DNA of 64,000 bases from Elephas maximus indicus (taxonomy: Eukaryota; Chordata; Mammalia; Proboscidea; Elephantidae). Below the pieces are notes generated by a model. It saw only the letters and a list, made by a program, of their open reading frames with translations, was not told the origin of the DNA and ran no database searches. The position numbers were made by a program, and so were the translations under genes. Every line of letters begins with the position of its first letter. Positions within the stretch are counted from its first letter, which is position 1. Positions 1 to 11,000 of the stretch are shown one piece after another. The DNA lies in contig NC_064820.1 of assembly GCF_024166365.1 (NCBI RefSeq), forward strand, positions 132,576,001 to 132,640,000. The letters run 5' to 3'.

Positions 1-75
1 ATCTCCATTTTTCAGATGATGAAACTGAGAAGTTAAGTAACTTGCTCAAGGTCACACAGTTAAAAAGTGCCGGAG
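1..75 (-). repeat. MIR SINE fragment
   Basis: The reverse strand carries the conserved MIR core order: tgtgtgacctt, then a run resembling caagttacttaac, then a ctcagtttc-like segment and a cat-rich end. The element is cut by the window edge, so its full extent is unknown. It is an ancient mammalian tRNA-derived SINE with no coding content. Confidence 0.75.
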
Positions 76-469
76 ATGTCTCCGTGCTCCATGCTCTTCA
101 ATGCCATGCTATACTGCCTCATCAAAGGAGTATACTCACCAATGTTGTGGAATTGATTACTTTCCAGGGAAAGGGAGAAGAGTGGGACAAATGATAGGGC
201 TTTCATTTTATATATAACATGTTCTTTCTTAAAAAGAAAAAGAAACCTACAGCAAATTTGAGAATGTATTAAAATTTGTTTCACTTCAGAGTTCTCATAT
301 TATTTTTCCCACTTTTCTGCATATTAAAAACATGCAATTAATTATATTTTTAAATGAACAACAAATGGATCATATTTTTATAGATCTCAGGGTTTAGGAA
401 GAGACATAACCATAAAAATTAAAACTGGATCTTGATGTTATGTTATTGCTATAATTAGCAAAATACTTA
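76..469. other. AT-rich sequence, nothing recognised
   Basis: I see no repeat family, long frame, splice-like exon or structured RNA here. The short antisense frame at 60-284 has no recognisable domain and is taken as chance. Confidence 0.6.
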
Positions 470-640
470 GAATACTTGACTGTTTACAGAGCATCATTAC
501 CTCATACATACACAGCCCTGTGAAGTGGGTGAGACAAAAGTTTAATATTTTACATATAAGCAAACCAAGACTGAGAGAGGGTAAGTCACCCACTAAGGCC
601 ATTCAGCTATTAGAGGCTGAGAAGGCAGTTTGTGTTGCCT
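470..640 (-). repeat. diverged MIR SINE
   Basis: The order of motifs fits a reverse MIR: an acag-cctgtgaag-tgggt segment, a diverged aaccaagactgagagagg stretch (usually aaactgaggcacagagagg), then gtaagtcaccca and attcagctatta in place of the acacagctagta motif. Divergence is high, so the boundaries are approximate. Confidence 0.55.
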
Positions 641-924
641 ATTCAAATGATGATGACAACAGCACTCCTCCCATGAGGAACAGTCTAGAAACACATCAGG
701 CATAAGAAAATTCTTTGGAGGAAAGAAATCCAAAGTACGGTATACCAACTCATCCATTGCTCTTTGTGCTTAAAAGGATATTTTCTTTTCATCTCTTTAT
801 CAGAAATCATAATTTAAAGCATGAAGAGCAACTCCAGTATCTTCCCTTTCCGTCCCCCTACCATCACCATATTAGAATGAACCAAAGAACAGATGAGACA
901 CCCAGTCTTCATGCTTTCTTCCAG

Positions 925-1035
925 ACCTGTGCTACCCAATACGGTAGCCACTAGCTGCATGTGGCTATTGAGTGCTTGAAATACGGTCAGTGTGACTGAC
1001 GAATTGAATTTTTAATTTAATTTTAAAACTGAAGC
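925..1035 (+). mobile_element. MER5A-like hAT-Charlie MITE fragment
   Basis: The sequence gctacccaatacggtagcc, then ctgcatgtggctattgag, then a poly-T/A rich tttttaatttaa segment follows the order of the MER5A consensus. The 3' half is missing or too diverged to follow. It is a non-autonomous DNA transposon relic without coding capacity. Confidence 0.7.
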
Positions 1036-1204
1036 AGCATCAATTATTTTTTAAGTGTCATTTCATTATTTTTTTGTAAGATATTTCACTTTAGCATTTG
1101 CATCATGTAAGAAATTATTGTATTATTGTGTTCATGCCAGACTGGTGCCTCATTACTAGGACTATACGTAAACACGGCAGCAGTCTCATCAGATTTCACC
1201 AGCT

Positions 1205-1400
1205 CTATTGTTGTTGTTAACTGCCATCGAGTGAATTATAATTCACGGTGTCCCTGTGTGTGCAGAGTAGAAATGCACCATAGGGTTTTCAAGGCTGTGA
1301 CTTTTTGGAAGCAGATCACCAGGCCTGTTTTCCTAGGAGTCCGTGGGTGGGTTTGAACCACCAACCTTTCACCTAGTAGTCAAGTGCTTGTGCTACCCAG
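1205..1400 (-). mobile_element. AfroSINE, minus orientation
   Basis: The copy runs from a gttgttgtta tail through ctgccatcgag, cagagtagaaatgc, catagggttttcaaggctg, agatcaccaggcct and a tRNA-like end (gggtttgaaccaccaacctttc). The agatcaccaggcc segment marks a longer AfroSINE subtype than copies that read directly to ccaaggagc. It is old, with many substitutions. Confidence 0.85.
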
Positions 1401-1544
1401 GTATGAATGGATTGTTTGATTCCATTTGAATGATTGTTTTTCCTATGCCCAGACGTAACATTAATACGTTTATTTGAGTATGTTATACAAACATCACAAG
1501 TTAGTGTTACCCATGATATACAATTCATTAAATTTAACATTAAT

Positions 1545-1830
1545 AGAGAACTTTAATCTACTCACTGTATTTTAACTTTGTCAATTTGCTTCCCAGTAAT
1601 GTGCTTTATAGACTTGTTTTTCTTTAAGTACCGGATCAAGTCTTGGCTCATATATTGTATTTAGTTATCATGTCTCTTTGGTCTCCATTAATCTGGAATC
1701 GTTCTCCAGTTTTCTTTCTCTGTTTTGACATTGACATTTTTAAAGATTACAACAGGGGGCCCTTTTTAAAAACCCCTTCTTTCTCACCTGGATATTCTCT
1801 TTCTGGACCTTATCTATGTTAATATTTTGG
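1545..1830 (-). mobile_element. probable old L1M 3' remnant
   Basis: Segments such as gtgctttatag, tttagttatcatgtctcttt, ggtctcc-ttaatctggaa and gacattgacatttttaa resemble a known reverse-strand segment of ancient mammalian L1. No open frame remains. The family name and edges are recalled by eye and would need a repeat search. Confidence 0.35.
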
Positions 1831-2768
1831 AAGGTGTTTCACAGATAGGGGCCCTGGGGACTTTAGGGGCAGTCAGGGCTAGAATCAAGCCATAAGTGAA
1901 AATCAGGTTAGAATGTGTGAAAGGTTTTTAAGCAGTGAGGCTTCCTGCAGTGAAGAGAAAGTGGGTGGGGCTAGGAGTTACAGGTTCTTTGGAAGTAGGA
2001 GACTATGGAGGAAAATAGCAAAGGAGCTGTCAGTTTTGGTAAAGTCATATGTAGGGGTGGGAAAGGGCTAGTGTCCTGGGGCAAGACTGATTAATTAGAA
2101 TTATCAGGGGAATTGATGAAATCAAAGTAAAAAAATGATACAGTGCTTAATTAAAGGTGTTTATAATCTTAATAATGAAACTGTACTACAACTCTCTTAT
2201 ATACCTGGCTACCCTGGGTAGGTAAAATAAATAACTCATTATTTTTAAAAGCCTACAGGGAATTTTGGTGAAAATTAGAAAGGCCAAAGGAAAAAAAATC
2301 AGGAAACCTGTCATAGAAGAAGTAATCCTAGGCATCATTCAAAATAAACAATATTGCTATAAATAACTCCAACTGTGCTCTTAAAACGAGGACTACACCA
2401 ACTCTGCAAATCAGTATGAGTTTGAGTGTGCAGGTTGGGCTGGGGGCATAGGAGAGCTAAAATGCTCCGGATAATAAAGAGAGTAGAATTTAAAGTAGTG
2501 GGAGGTGGGACCTGAGCTAGAGGAGAGAGGAACCAGCAGAGTGAGCACAGCAGGAATGAAGGCAGGAGAGGTGAGCATGCTGAAGAACAGAGCAGGCCAA
2601 AGTGGACGTTGAATGAAAAACAGTAAGAGGGAATTTAAAATTGTTTTCCATGGGTGTGCTCTCACTCCTCTGCCTCTTTGTCACCGTTAGAGTACCTTTA
2701 GTAAAGGATACATTGCTCACTAATGCCTTTTTGTGAAAACGGATTTTGGGGGGGATTTTATCTGAAAG
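1831..2768. other. no gene or repeat recognised
   Basis: Unique-looking, moderately AT-rich sequence. Overlapping antisense frames at 2411-2665 and 2517-2819 have low-complexity, serine-rich translations without a recognisable family and overlap each other, so they are not called as genes. Confidence 0.55.
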
Positions 2769-2979
2769 CAGGGACAGATTAACCAATAAGGGAGGAATGC
2801 ACAGGCTTGCTGTAAGCAATGGCTTATTTGTGCTTACTTACTAATCTGTAGTGCACAATTTCACATGGGTTTCACTACATCCCAGTCTCAAAACAGGTGA
2901 AACTGTGCACTACAGATTAGTAAGTAAGCACATGTAAGCCTGTGCCTACCTTGCTTATTGGGTAATCTGACCTTGTCTG
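2769..2979. mobile_element. palindromic hAT-like miniature element
   Basis: A 36-base arm at 2829-2864 is matched by its reverse complement at 2897-2932 with one mismatch and a 32-base loop. Weaker complementarity continues outward: cagggacagatta at 2769 faces the reverse of taatctgaccttgtctg ending at 2979. CAG...CTG ends with a ggcggatt-like terminal repeat fit a hAT (Tip100/Zaphod-like) MITE. The expected 8-bp target duplication is not exact. The family assignment is by terminal motif only. Confidence 0.5.
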
Positions 2980-3473
2980 AGGGGAAAGCTGAGTTGTATG
3001 TCTGGGTTGATGCAAAGCCCAAAGAGATGTGGAGAAGCTGGAGTCAAAGCAATTGAAGTCGTTGAAGGACTGAATGGAGCAGTTCTGGACAAAAAAAGCT
3101 TATGGAGAGATTGAAAGAAGGAGGCAAATGTGGTGTGGAGGTTTCCAGGAGATACTAGAGTCATCTGATAAACCACCAATGGTCTCTAGGCCTAAAGCAG
3201 AGAAGAGGTTATGAGTATTGTGGTTTATCCTGGCTCCACTCCGGTCTCCTTACTCTGCCCTAGGTCTCATATCACAGACCTACAGAAGAAAACTTTAGCT
3301 CCTAAAAAGAGGGTTATGTTTGTAGAGCAAGCAAAAGGTATAACCCTGGAAGATTTTTTTTTTCCTGCTCTTAATAGTATATTTAATAATATTGCTCATC
3401 TATCATATTATTTTATTACCCAAATTAAAGTTGCAGGAGGCAGAATTACCCAATAGATGGAAAAGCCAGGGCT
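2980..3473. other. no gene or repeat recognised
   Basis: No known repeat or exon-like structure is visible. Short frames on both strands (2955-3179, 3211-3456) are not family-like. Confidence 0.5.
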
Positions 3474-3484
3474 AGAGAACTCAG

Positions 3485-3687
3485 AGGGAGCCCTGATGGT
3501 ACAGTGGTTAAGCTCTCAGCTGCTAACCATAAGGTCAGTGGTTCGAACCCACCAGATGCTCAGTGGGAGAAAAACCTGGCAGTTTGCTCCTGTGAAGATT
3601 ACAGCTTGGAAACCCTATGGGGCAGCTCTACTCCATCCTACAGGGTCACTATGAGTCAGAATCGACTGGATGGCACACAACAACAAC
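3485..3687 (+). mobile_element. AfroSINE with 11-bp TSD
   Basis: A complete copy: head gggagccctgatgg, tRNA-like box B ggttcgaaccc at 3540-3550, middle aaaccctatggggcagc, tail gtcactatgagtcagaatcg and a short caacaacaa end. The exact duplication agagaactcag flanks it at 3474-3484 and 3688-3698, which proves retroposition and fixes both ends. Confidence 0.95.
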
Positions 3688-3698
3688 AGAGAACTCAG

Positions 3699-4464
3699 GG
3701 ATGTGACTCCCAGGCTAGCAAACTTTTCCAAGAGCCCATTGACTGAGGATATCTCAGTGAGGGAGAGCTGCTGGTTTAAAAGATCTGAATACCTGGCCTT
3801 GGGTCACATAGCAAGTCATACCTGGCTGCCACATCTTATTTTGAGAGACACAAATATGAGGGAATTAGACAGAATGTGCATACACAAGAAGCAAGAAAGT
3901 GACTTGTCCAAAATGAGGATGGGCACAACCCTGGTGGGATCCCTCACCACACTTGACTTCTAGCACTGTCTCCCCTTCCCTGACTAATGACCTTGTAAGA
4001 AAACAAGAGGGCTCAAAAGAGCAGGTAAGCTCTTTCTCTAGAGTCTAAAAATCTTTTTCAAATATTTTGGGTACATTCCAGGCCTTGCAGTGCTGCACAA
4101 CTCCAAGGAACATCATTTACATTTTACAGAATTGTGTGCCAGGAGATGCACTGATGTAAAATAAGACAGGAATGAAGATCCCTGGAACCATACAACTTCA
4201 AGCCCTACACTACACACCTAACATCAGGACAACCAAAATGCATGAATAGACTGACATTTTGGATATGGAGTGGGCACAAGGTCCTCAGAGCCCAACCTGC
4301 TTGGAACACCAATTTCTCTCTCAAGCCAGGTCCTGTCATAAGGGGATCCCTAGAAGATAGCTTGATGCTGGAATGTTTGTACGAAGAACTGAAATAGATT
4401 TTTCAGGCTCAAAGTAGAGGCTTAGGCAAAAGAAAAGGACTCTTCTTTTTGAGGTCTCTCATCT
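3699..4464. other. no gene or repeat recognised
   Basis: No repeat family or exon-like signal identified. A 97-codon frame starting in the SINE (3670-3963) is chance read-through of the SINE tail. Confidence 0.5.
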
Positions 4465-4612
4465 ACTGCACTATCCAGTGTGGTAACTACCAGTCACATG
4501 TGGTAACTAAAATTTGAATTAAGTATAATTAAGTAAAATTTAGATCCTCAGTTACACTAGCCACATTTCAAGTACTTGATAACTACAAGTGGCTAGTGGC
4601 TAAAAAAAAATC
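4465..4612 (-). mobile_element. MER5A-like hAT-Charlie MITE
   Basis: It reads ctgcactatccagtgtggtaac, then an AT-rich centre, then agccacatttcaagtacttga and caagtggctagtggct, matching MER5A in reverse. The two ends are partly complementary, as expected for this element. It lies just upstream of the full-length L1. Confidence 0.7.
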
Positions 4613-4803
4613 ATATTAGGCAGCCCAAATATAGAACATTTCCATCCAGCAGGAGAAAGCTGATCTGGACAAGCTTGAATGGTCAATGTTTGAAAATGTT
4701 GGGACATAAGAGGGACTGTCCGGGGATGAGCTTGCTGGACAGTATTTGCTTAAATGAGTTGATGAGTTCCCAAAGCGGTAGAGTACTCTACAAAAGTAAC
4801 TTC

Positions 4804-6650
4804 TCACGTTCCGGTTGGGGGCCAAAATGGCTGACTAGGCAGACGCTACCTCGGATCCCTCTTGCAACAAAGACTTGGAAAAACAAGTGAATCGATCACA
4901 TACATGACAATCTATGAACCCTGACCATCAAACACAGATCTACGGAGTTGACCTGAGTGAAAGATGAGTGAAAACCTGCGTCCTGAACCAGCGACCGCTT
5001 CTAGAACCCGTGACCCACCCCACAGCCTTGAGCCCTGGCAGTCCCCTGGTGCTGAGTAGTGGGGCTCATTGCGGCTTGCTGAGGTGGGGCAGGCACGGGA
5101 CACAGCCCCAACCCCTAGCCCCCTGGGGTAGCCTCCGTAGAGATTCAGCCAGCGCAAGCAGGCTGCACACTGACGAGGCTAACGAGAGAACGAACAACCA
5201 CGGGGAAGCAGTGACTGTTTTCGGAGCCTGGAACCAGCGTCCCAGTCAGAAAACCTTGGTGCCGGGCTTTGGACTGAGCACAGGGGAGCTGAGCACGGCA
5301 TCCTGAGATGGCACAAACATGGGATACAGCCCTAGCCCCCAGAAATGACCTCGGGGGAAGCCTAGCCAGTGCACGCAGGCAGCGCAGCAAAGCAGCTGAC
5401 AGGAGGAGAAGTCACCAGGAGGCAGCAACTGGTTTTGGAGCCTGGAGTGTGGCGTCCCAGATGGGGAAACTTGGCGCTGGGCTTTGGACTGGGGGCAGAG
5501 GAACTAACCATGGCTTCTGAGACAGCGCAAGCACAGGACGCAGGCCTGACCCTCGGGGGCAATCTCTACCCAGCCAATGCACACAGGCTACGCACCCTTC
5601 GGGAATCTCAGATAAAACAGTCATTCCAAGCAAGATAAGAAACTTTGTCTATATTCCAGGGTGCTACTCTCTCCTATCTATCTGATCTCTCCCCTCCCCT
5701 TCCCAGGTGGCTTCATTAACCTTGGAATTTCCTGGGACACAGAATGAAATGCTCTGTGGGTTTTTTTTCTTTGTTTGTTTGTTTTGTCTTTTCCTAATCC
5801 AATCTCCTGGCTTGAGAGAAGCAGCTACAAAAAACCCAGGGACCAAGAATCCTTCCCTGACTTCCCAAAATTGGACTAAAAATACAGAACCAGCTCCAGC
5901 CAAGCATTTGAGATCCACAGTCTTGGGCTTTCATCCCTATAGGGAACAAGGTGGCTATTATAATGCAAAGGCAATTCTGATAGGGATCTGACTGTAATTG
6001 TTTTAGTGGACTACTGGAAAGACAAGTTTCCCAGGTCTGATATCTCTGCGTATTCAACAGAGACCTCACTGACCCACAACGGGGAACTGAGGGCTGAAGC
6101 TCCACCCAAACCACCTAACCTCCTGCCATAGGGGTCTGAGGATAGTGACATCTACCAATATGTAGAGGTACATGCATTGGGGGCCTAAGGTACAGCTGCA
6201 GAGCCCACCCACTAAAGTGCTTTAGGAATAGAGACACACCTACCTCACCGGCACTTGGGGGAAGCCTGTCAGTACCCTGCCACCCCTGGGATGTGACCCC
6301 CTGCTGCTACTAGAATCTGGTGCACACAACTATCACCACTACTCCTCTAAGCGAATAGGTGACAGTCTACACCACACTCTTGGTGACCCAAAATCAGATT
6401 CTACTCAAGAATAGTGAATGGACTCTTAGGCTTATATTTCTCGTAACGGCCCAAACCAGCTGGTAAGAGGTCATAAGTGATTCAAAGGCTACAACAATCA
6501 AGACAGAGCAATCTAGTAGCCCATCTACGTACACTGAAAGAAAACAAAACAAGATAACTCTCAGTGAGCAAATATAAAATAAACCATTACAATATCTTAT
6601 AGATGGCTTGGAGACAACAGTTGATATCAAACCACATAAAGAAGCAGACC
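4804..6650 (+). promoter_or_regulatory. L1 5'UTR with tandem monomers and YY1-like site
   Basis: This 1.85-kb leader is the most GC- and CpG-rich part of the window. Near its start ccaaaatggctg (4822-4833) fits the YY1 core AAnATGGC, which sits in an equivalent place in human L1. Diverged repeat units follow: gcgtcccag at 5237 and 5452, ctttggactg at 5267 and 5482 (period 215), and a weaker upstream unit (cacagcccc near 5101 against tacagccct near 5325). From about 5640 it is AT-richer and non-repetitive. Promoter function is inferred from position and family. Confidence 0.75.
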
Positions 6651-7643
6651 ATGATTGCTTCTACAACTCCCCAAATTAAAGAATCAAAATCTTTTCCCAA
6701 ATGAAGATACAATCCTGGAATTGCCAGATGCAGAATATAAAAAAACTAATTTACAGAATGCTTCAAGACATCGGAGATGATCTCAGAAATGAAATAAGGT
6801 AATCTACAGAAAAAGCCAAGGAACACACTGATAAAGCAGTTGAAGAACTCAAAAAGATTATTCAAGAACATAGTGGAAAAATTAATAAGCTACAAGACTC
6901 CATAGAGAGACAGCATTCAGAAATCCAAAAGATTAAGAGTAAAATTACAGAATTAGACAACTCAGTAGGAAGTCAGAGGAGCAGAATCGAGCAATTGGAA
7001 TGCAGAGTGGGGCAGGTGGAGGATAAGGCAATTGACACCAATATACCCGAAGAAAAATCAGATAAAAGAATTAAAAAAAAACGAAGAAACCCTAAGAATC
7101 ATGTGGGACTCTATCAAGAAGAATAATTTGCGTGTGATTGGTGTTCCAGAACAAGGAGGGATAACAGAAAATACAGAGAGAGTAGTTGAAGATCTGTTGG
7201 CAGAAAACTTCCCTGACATCATGAAAGATAGAAGGATATCTATCCAAGATGCTCATCGAACCCCATATAAGACTGAGCCAAAAAGAAAATCACCAAGACA
7301 TATTATCATCAAGCTTGCCAAAACCATAGATGAAAAGAAAAATTTAAAATCAGCCAGGGATAAAACAAAGGTCTCCTACAAAGGAGAATCAATAAGAATA
7401 AGTTCAGTCTACTCAGCAGAAACCTTCATGCAGTCAAGAAGGCAATGGGATGACATATATAGAGCACTAAAAGAGAAAAACTGTCAGCCAAGGATCATTT
7501 ATCCAGCAAAACTCTCTCTCAAATATGAAGGCAAAATTAAAACATTTACAGATAAACACAAGCTTAGAGAATTTGCAAAAACCAAACCAAAGCTACAAGA
7601 AATACTAAAGGAAATTGGTCAGAAAATCAACAACATCAGATAA
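6651..7643 (+). pseudogene. L1 ORF1 (RNA-binding chaperone), broken
   Basis: The family product is an RNA-binding, nucleic-acid-chaperone protein that coats L1 RNA in the cytoplasm. The start at 6651 (ATGATTGCT) leads into a frame lost after 17 codons at an extra base in an A run. A second shift lies in the A-rich run near 6742, a TAA at about 6802, and another shift in the A run near 7070. Between these lie heptad-like E/K/I/L-rich segments (about 6810-7020), the coiled coil. The last 203 codons from 7032 stay open and hold the RRM (NLRVIGVPE at the start) and the C-terminal domain (PRHIIIKLAK, YPAKLSLKYEGKIKTF, FAKTKPKLQEIL). Confidence 0.9.
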
Positions 7644-8091
7644 AAACACAATACAAGATCACAGAACAGAACATCCTGATATCAACTCAAATAAGGAAAT
7701 CACAAAAACAAATTAAGATTAATTTTAAAAAGAAAAAAATGCTCAAAACAGAGAATCATTGAACTCATTATGTAAAAGATCACAATAATCAAAAAGAGGG
7801 ACTAAATACAGGAGGCATAGAACTGCTATCTGGAGAGGAAAACAAGGCATATAGGACGATACAAGATAGGTTTTTACTTAGAAAAATAGGGGCAAATATT
7901 AAGGTAACCACAAAGAGGTCTAACAATTCCATAACTCAAAATAAAAACCAAGAAAAACATAACGACTCAGCAAACGTAAATTCGACTACTATGAAAATGA
8001 GGAACACACAATTTACAAAGAAAAACATCTCAGCACAAAAAAGTAAGTGGAAAAATGAAATTGTCAACAACACACACAAAAAGGCATCAAA
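7644..8091 (+). other. L1 inter-ORF spacer
   Basis: A 448-base A-rich spacer separates the ORF1 stop from the ORF2 start. Human L1 has about 60 bases here. No frame of note occurs. It may be lineage-specific extra sequence, or ORF1/ORF2 ends altered by decay. How ORF2 was translated across such a gap cannot be read from the sequence. Confidence 0.6.
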
Positions 8092-11000
8092 ATGACAGCA
8101 CTAAACACATTCTTATGTATAATTACACTGAATGTAAATGGACTAAATGCACCAATAAAGAGACAGAGAGTCTCAGACTGGATAAAGAAACACGATCCGT
8201 CTATATGCTGCCTACAAGAGACACACCTTAGACTTACACAAACAAACTAAAACTCAAAGGATGGAAAAAAATATATCAAGCAAACAACAATCAAAAAAAA
8301 GCAGGAGTAGCAATATTAATTTCTGACAAAATAGACTTCAAAGTTAAATCCACCACAAAGGATAAAGAAGGATTAAATACATAATGATTAAAGGGACAAT
8401 TGATCAGGAAGATATAACCATATTAAATATTTATACAGCCAATGACAGGGCTGCAAGATACATAAAACAAACTTTATCAGAACTGAAAAGTTGGATAGAC
8501 ACCTCCACAATTATAGTAGGAGACTTGAACACACCACTTTCGGAGAAGGACAGGACTTCCAGTAAGAAACTCCATACAGACACAAAAGACCTAATTGTTA
8601 CAATCAACCAACATGACCTCATAGACCTATACAAAACACTCCACCCAACAGCTGCAAAATATACTTTTCTTTCTAGTGCACATGGAACGTTCTCTAGAAT
8701 AGTTCACATATTAGGTCATGAAACAAAACTTTGCAGAATCCAAAACATCGAAATATTACAAAGCATCTTCTCAGACCACAAGGCCATAAAAGTGGAAATC
8801 AATAACAGAAAAATCAGGGAAAAGAAATCAAATACTTGGAAACTGAACAATACTCTGTTGAAAAAAGACTGAGTTATAGAAGACATAAAGGAGGGAATAA
8901 ATTCATAGAATGCAACGAGAATGAAAACACTTCCTATCAAAACCTCTGGGACCCAGCAAAAGCAGTGCTCAGAGGTCAGTTTATATCGATAAATGCACAC
9001 ATACAAAAAGAAGAAAGAACCAAAATCAGAGAACTGTCCCTATAACTTGAACAAAAAGAAAGCGAGCAACAAAAGAATCCAACAGGCACCAGAAGAAAAC
9101 AAATAATAAAAATTAGAGCTGAACTAAATGAAATAGAGAATAGAAAAACAATGGAAAGAATTAACAAAGTCAAAAGCTGATTCTCTGAAAAAATTAACAA
9201 AATTGATAAACCATTGTCCAGACTGACTAAAGAAATACAGAAAAGGAAACAAATAACCCGAATAAGAGACGAGACGGGCCATATCACAACAGACCCAACT
9301 GAAATTAAAAGAATCATATCAGATTATTACGAAAAATTGTACTCTCACAAATTTGCAAACCTAGAAGAAATGGATGAATTCCTAGAAAAACACTACCTAC
9401 CTAAACTAACACATTCAGAAGTAGTACAACTAAATAGACCCATAACAAAAAAAGAGATTGATAAGGTAATCAAAAAACTCCCAACAAAAAAAAAGCCCTG
9501 GCCCGGATGGCTTCACTGCAGAGTTCTACCAAACTTTCAGAGAAGAGTTAACACCACTACTACTAAAGGTATTTCAAAGCATAGGAAATGATGGAATACT
9601 ACCTAACTCATTCTATGAAACCACCATATCCCTGATACCAAAACCAGGTAAAGACACCACAAAAAAAAAGAAAATTACAGACCTATATCCCTCATGAACA
9701 TAGATGCAAAAATCCTCAACAAAATTCTAGCCAATAGAATTCAACAACATATCAAAAAAATAATTCGCCACGACCAAATGGGATTTATACCAGGTATGCA
9801 AGGTTGGCTTAATATTAGAAAAACCATTAGTGTAATGCACCATATAAACAAAACAAAAGACAAAAACCACATGATCTTATCAATTGATGCAGAAAAGGCA
9901 TTTGACAAAGTCCAACACTCATTCATGATAAAAACTCTCAGCAAAATAGGAATTGAAGGAAAACTCCTCAACATAATAAAGGGCATCTATACAAAGCCAA
10001 CAGCCAACATCACTCTAAATGGAGAGAGCCTGAAAGCATTTCCCTTGAGAATGGGAACCAGACAAGGATGCCCTTTATCACCGCTCTTATTCAACATTGT
10101 GCCAGAAGTCCTAGCCAGAGCAATTAGGCTAGACAAAGAAATAAAGGGCATCCGGATTGGCAAGGAGGAAGTAAAATTATCTCTATTTGCAGATGACATG
10201 ATCTTATACACAGAAAACCCTGAGGAATCCTCCAGAAAACTACTGAAACTAATAGAAGAGTTCGGCAGAGTCTCAGGTTACAAGATAAACATACAAAAAT
10301 CACTTGGATTCCTCTACATCAACAAAAAGAACATCGAAGAGGAAATAACCAAATCAATACCATTCACGGTAGCCCCCAAGAAGATAAAATACTTAAGAAT
10401 AAATCTTACCAAAGATGTAAAAGACCTATATAAAGAAAACTACAAAGTACTACTACAAGAAACTAAAAAGGACCTACTTAAGTGAAAAAACATACCTTGC
10501 TCATGGATAGGAAGACTTAACATAGTAAAAATGTCTATTCTACCAAAGCCATCTATACATACAATGCACTTCCGATCCAAATTCCAATGACATTTTTTAA
10601 AGTGATGGAGAAACAAAGCACCAACTTCATATGGAAGGGAAAGAAGCCTCGGATAAGTAAAGCATTACTGAAAAAGAAGAAGAAAGTGGGAGGCCTTACT
10701 CTACCTGATTTTAGAACCTATTATACAGCCACAGTATTCAAAACAGCCTGGTATTGATACAACAACAGAAACATAGACCAATGGAACAGAATTGAGAACC
10801 CAGATATAAACCCATCCACATGAGCAGCTGGTATTTGACAAAGGCCCAGTGTCAGTTAATTGGGGAGAAGACAGTCTTTTTAACAAATGGTGCTGTCATA
10901 ACTGGATATCCATTTGCAAAAAAAAATGAAACAGGACCCATACCTCACACCATGCACAAAAACTAACTCCAAGTGGATCAAAGACCTAAACATAAAGACT

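Noticed and set aside
3485-3560. tRNA gene
   Set aside because: Box-A/B-like sequence is the head of an AfroSINE. The same head recurs in some 30 dispersed copies and does not fold into a full tRNA.
4912-5638. Cluster of frames on both strands in the L1 5'UTR, including antisense ones like primate ORF0
   Set aside because: GC-rich DNA has few stops by chance. Frames are short and overlap in all directions, and nothing shows translation.
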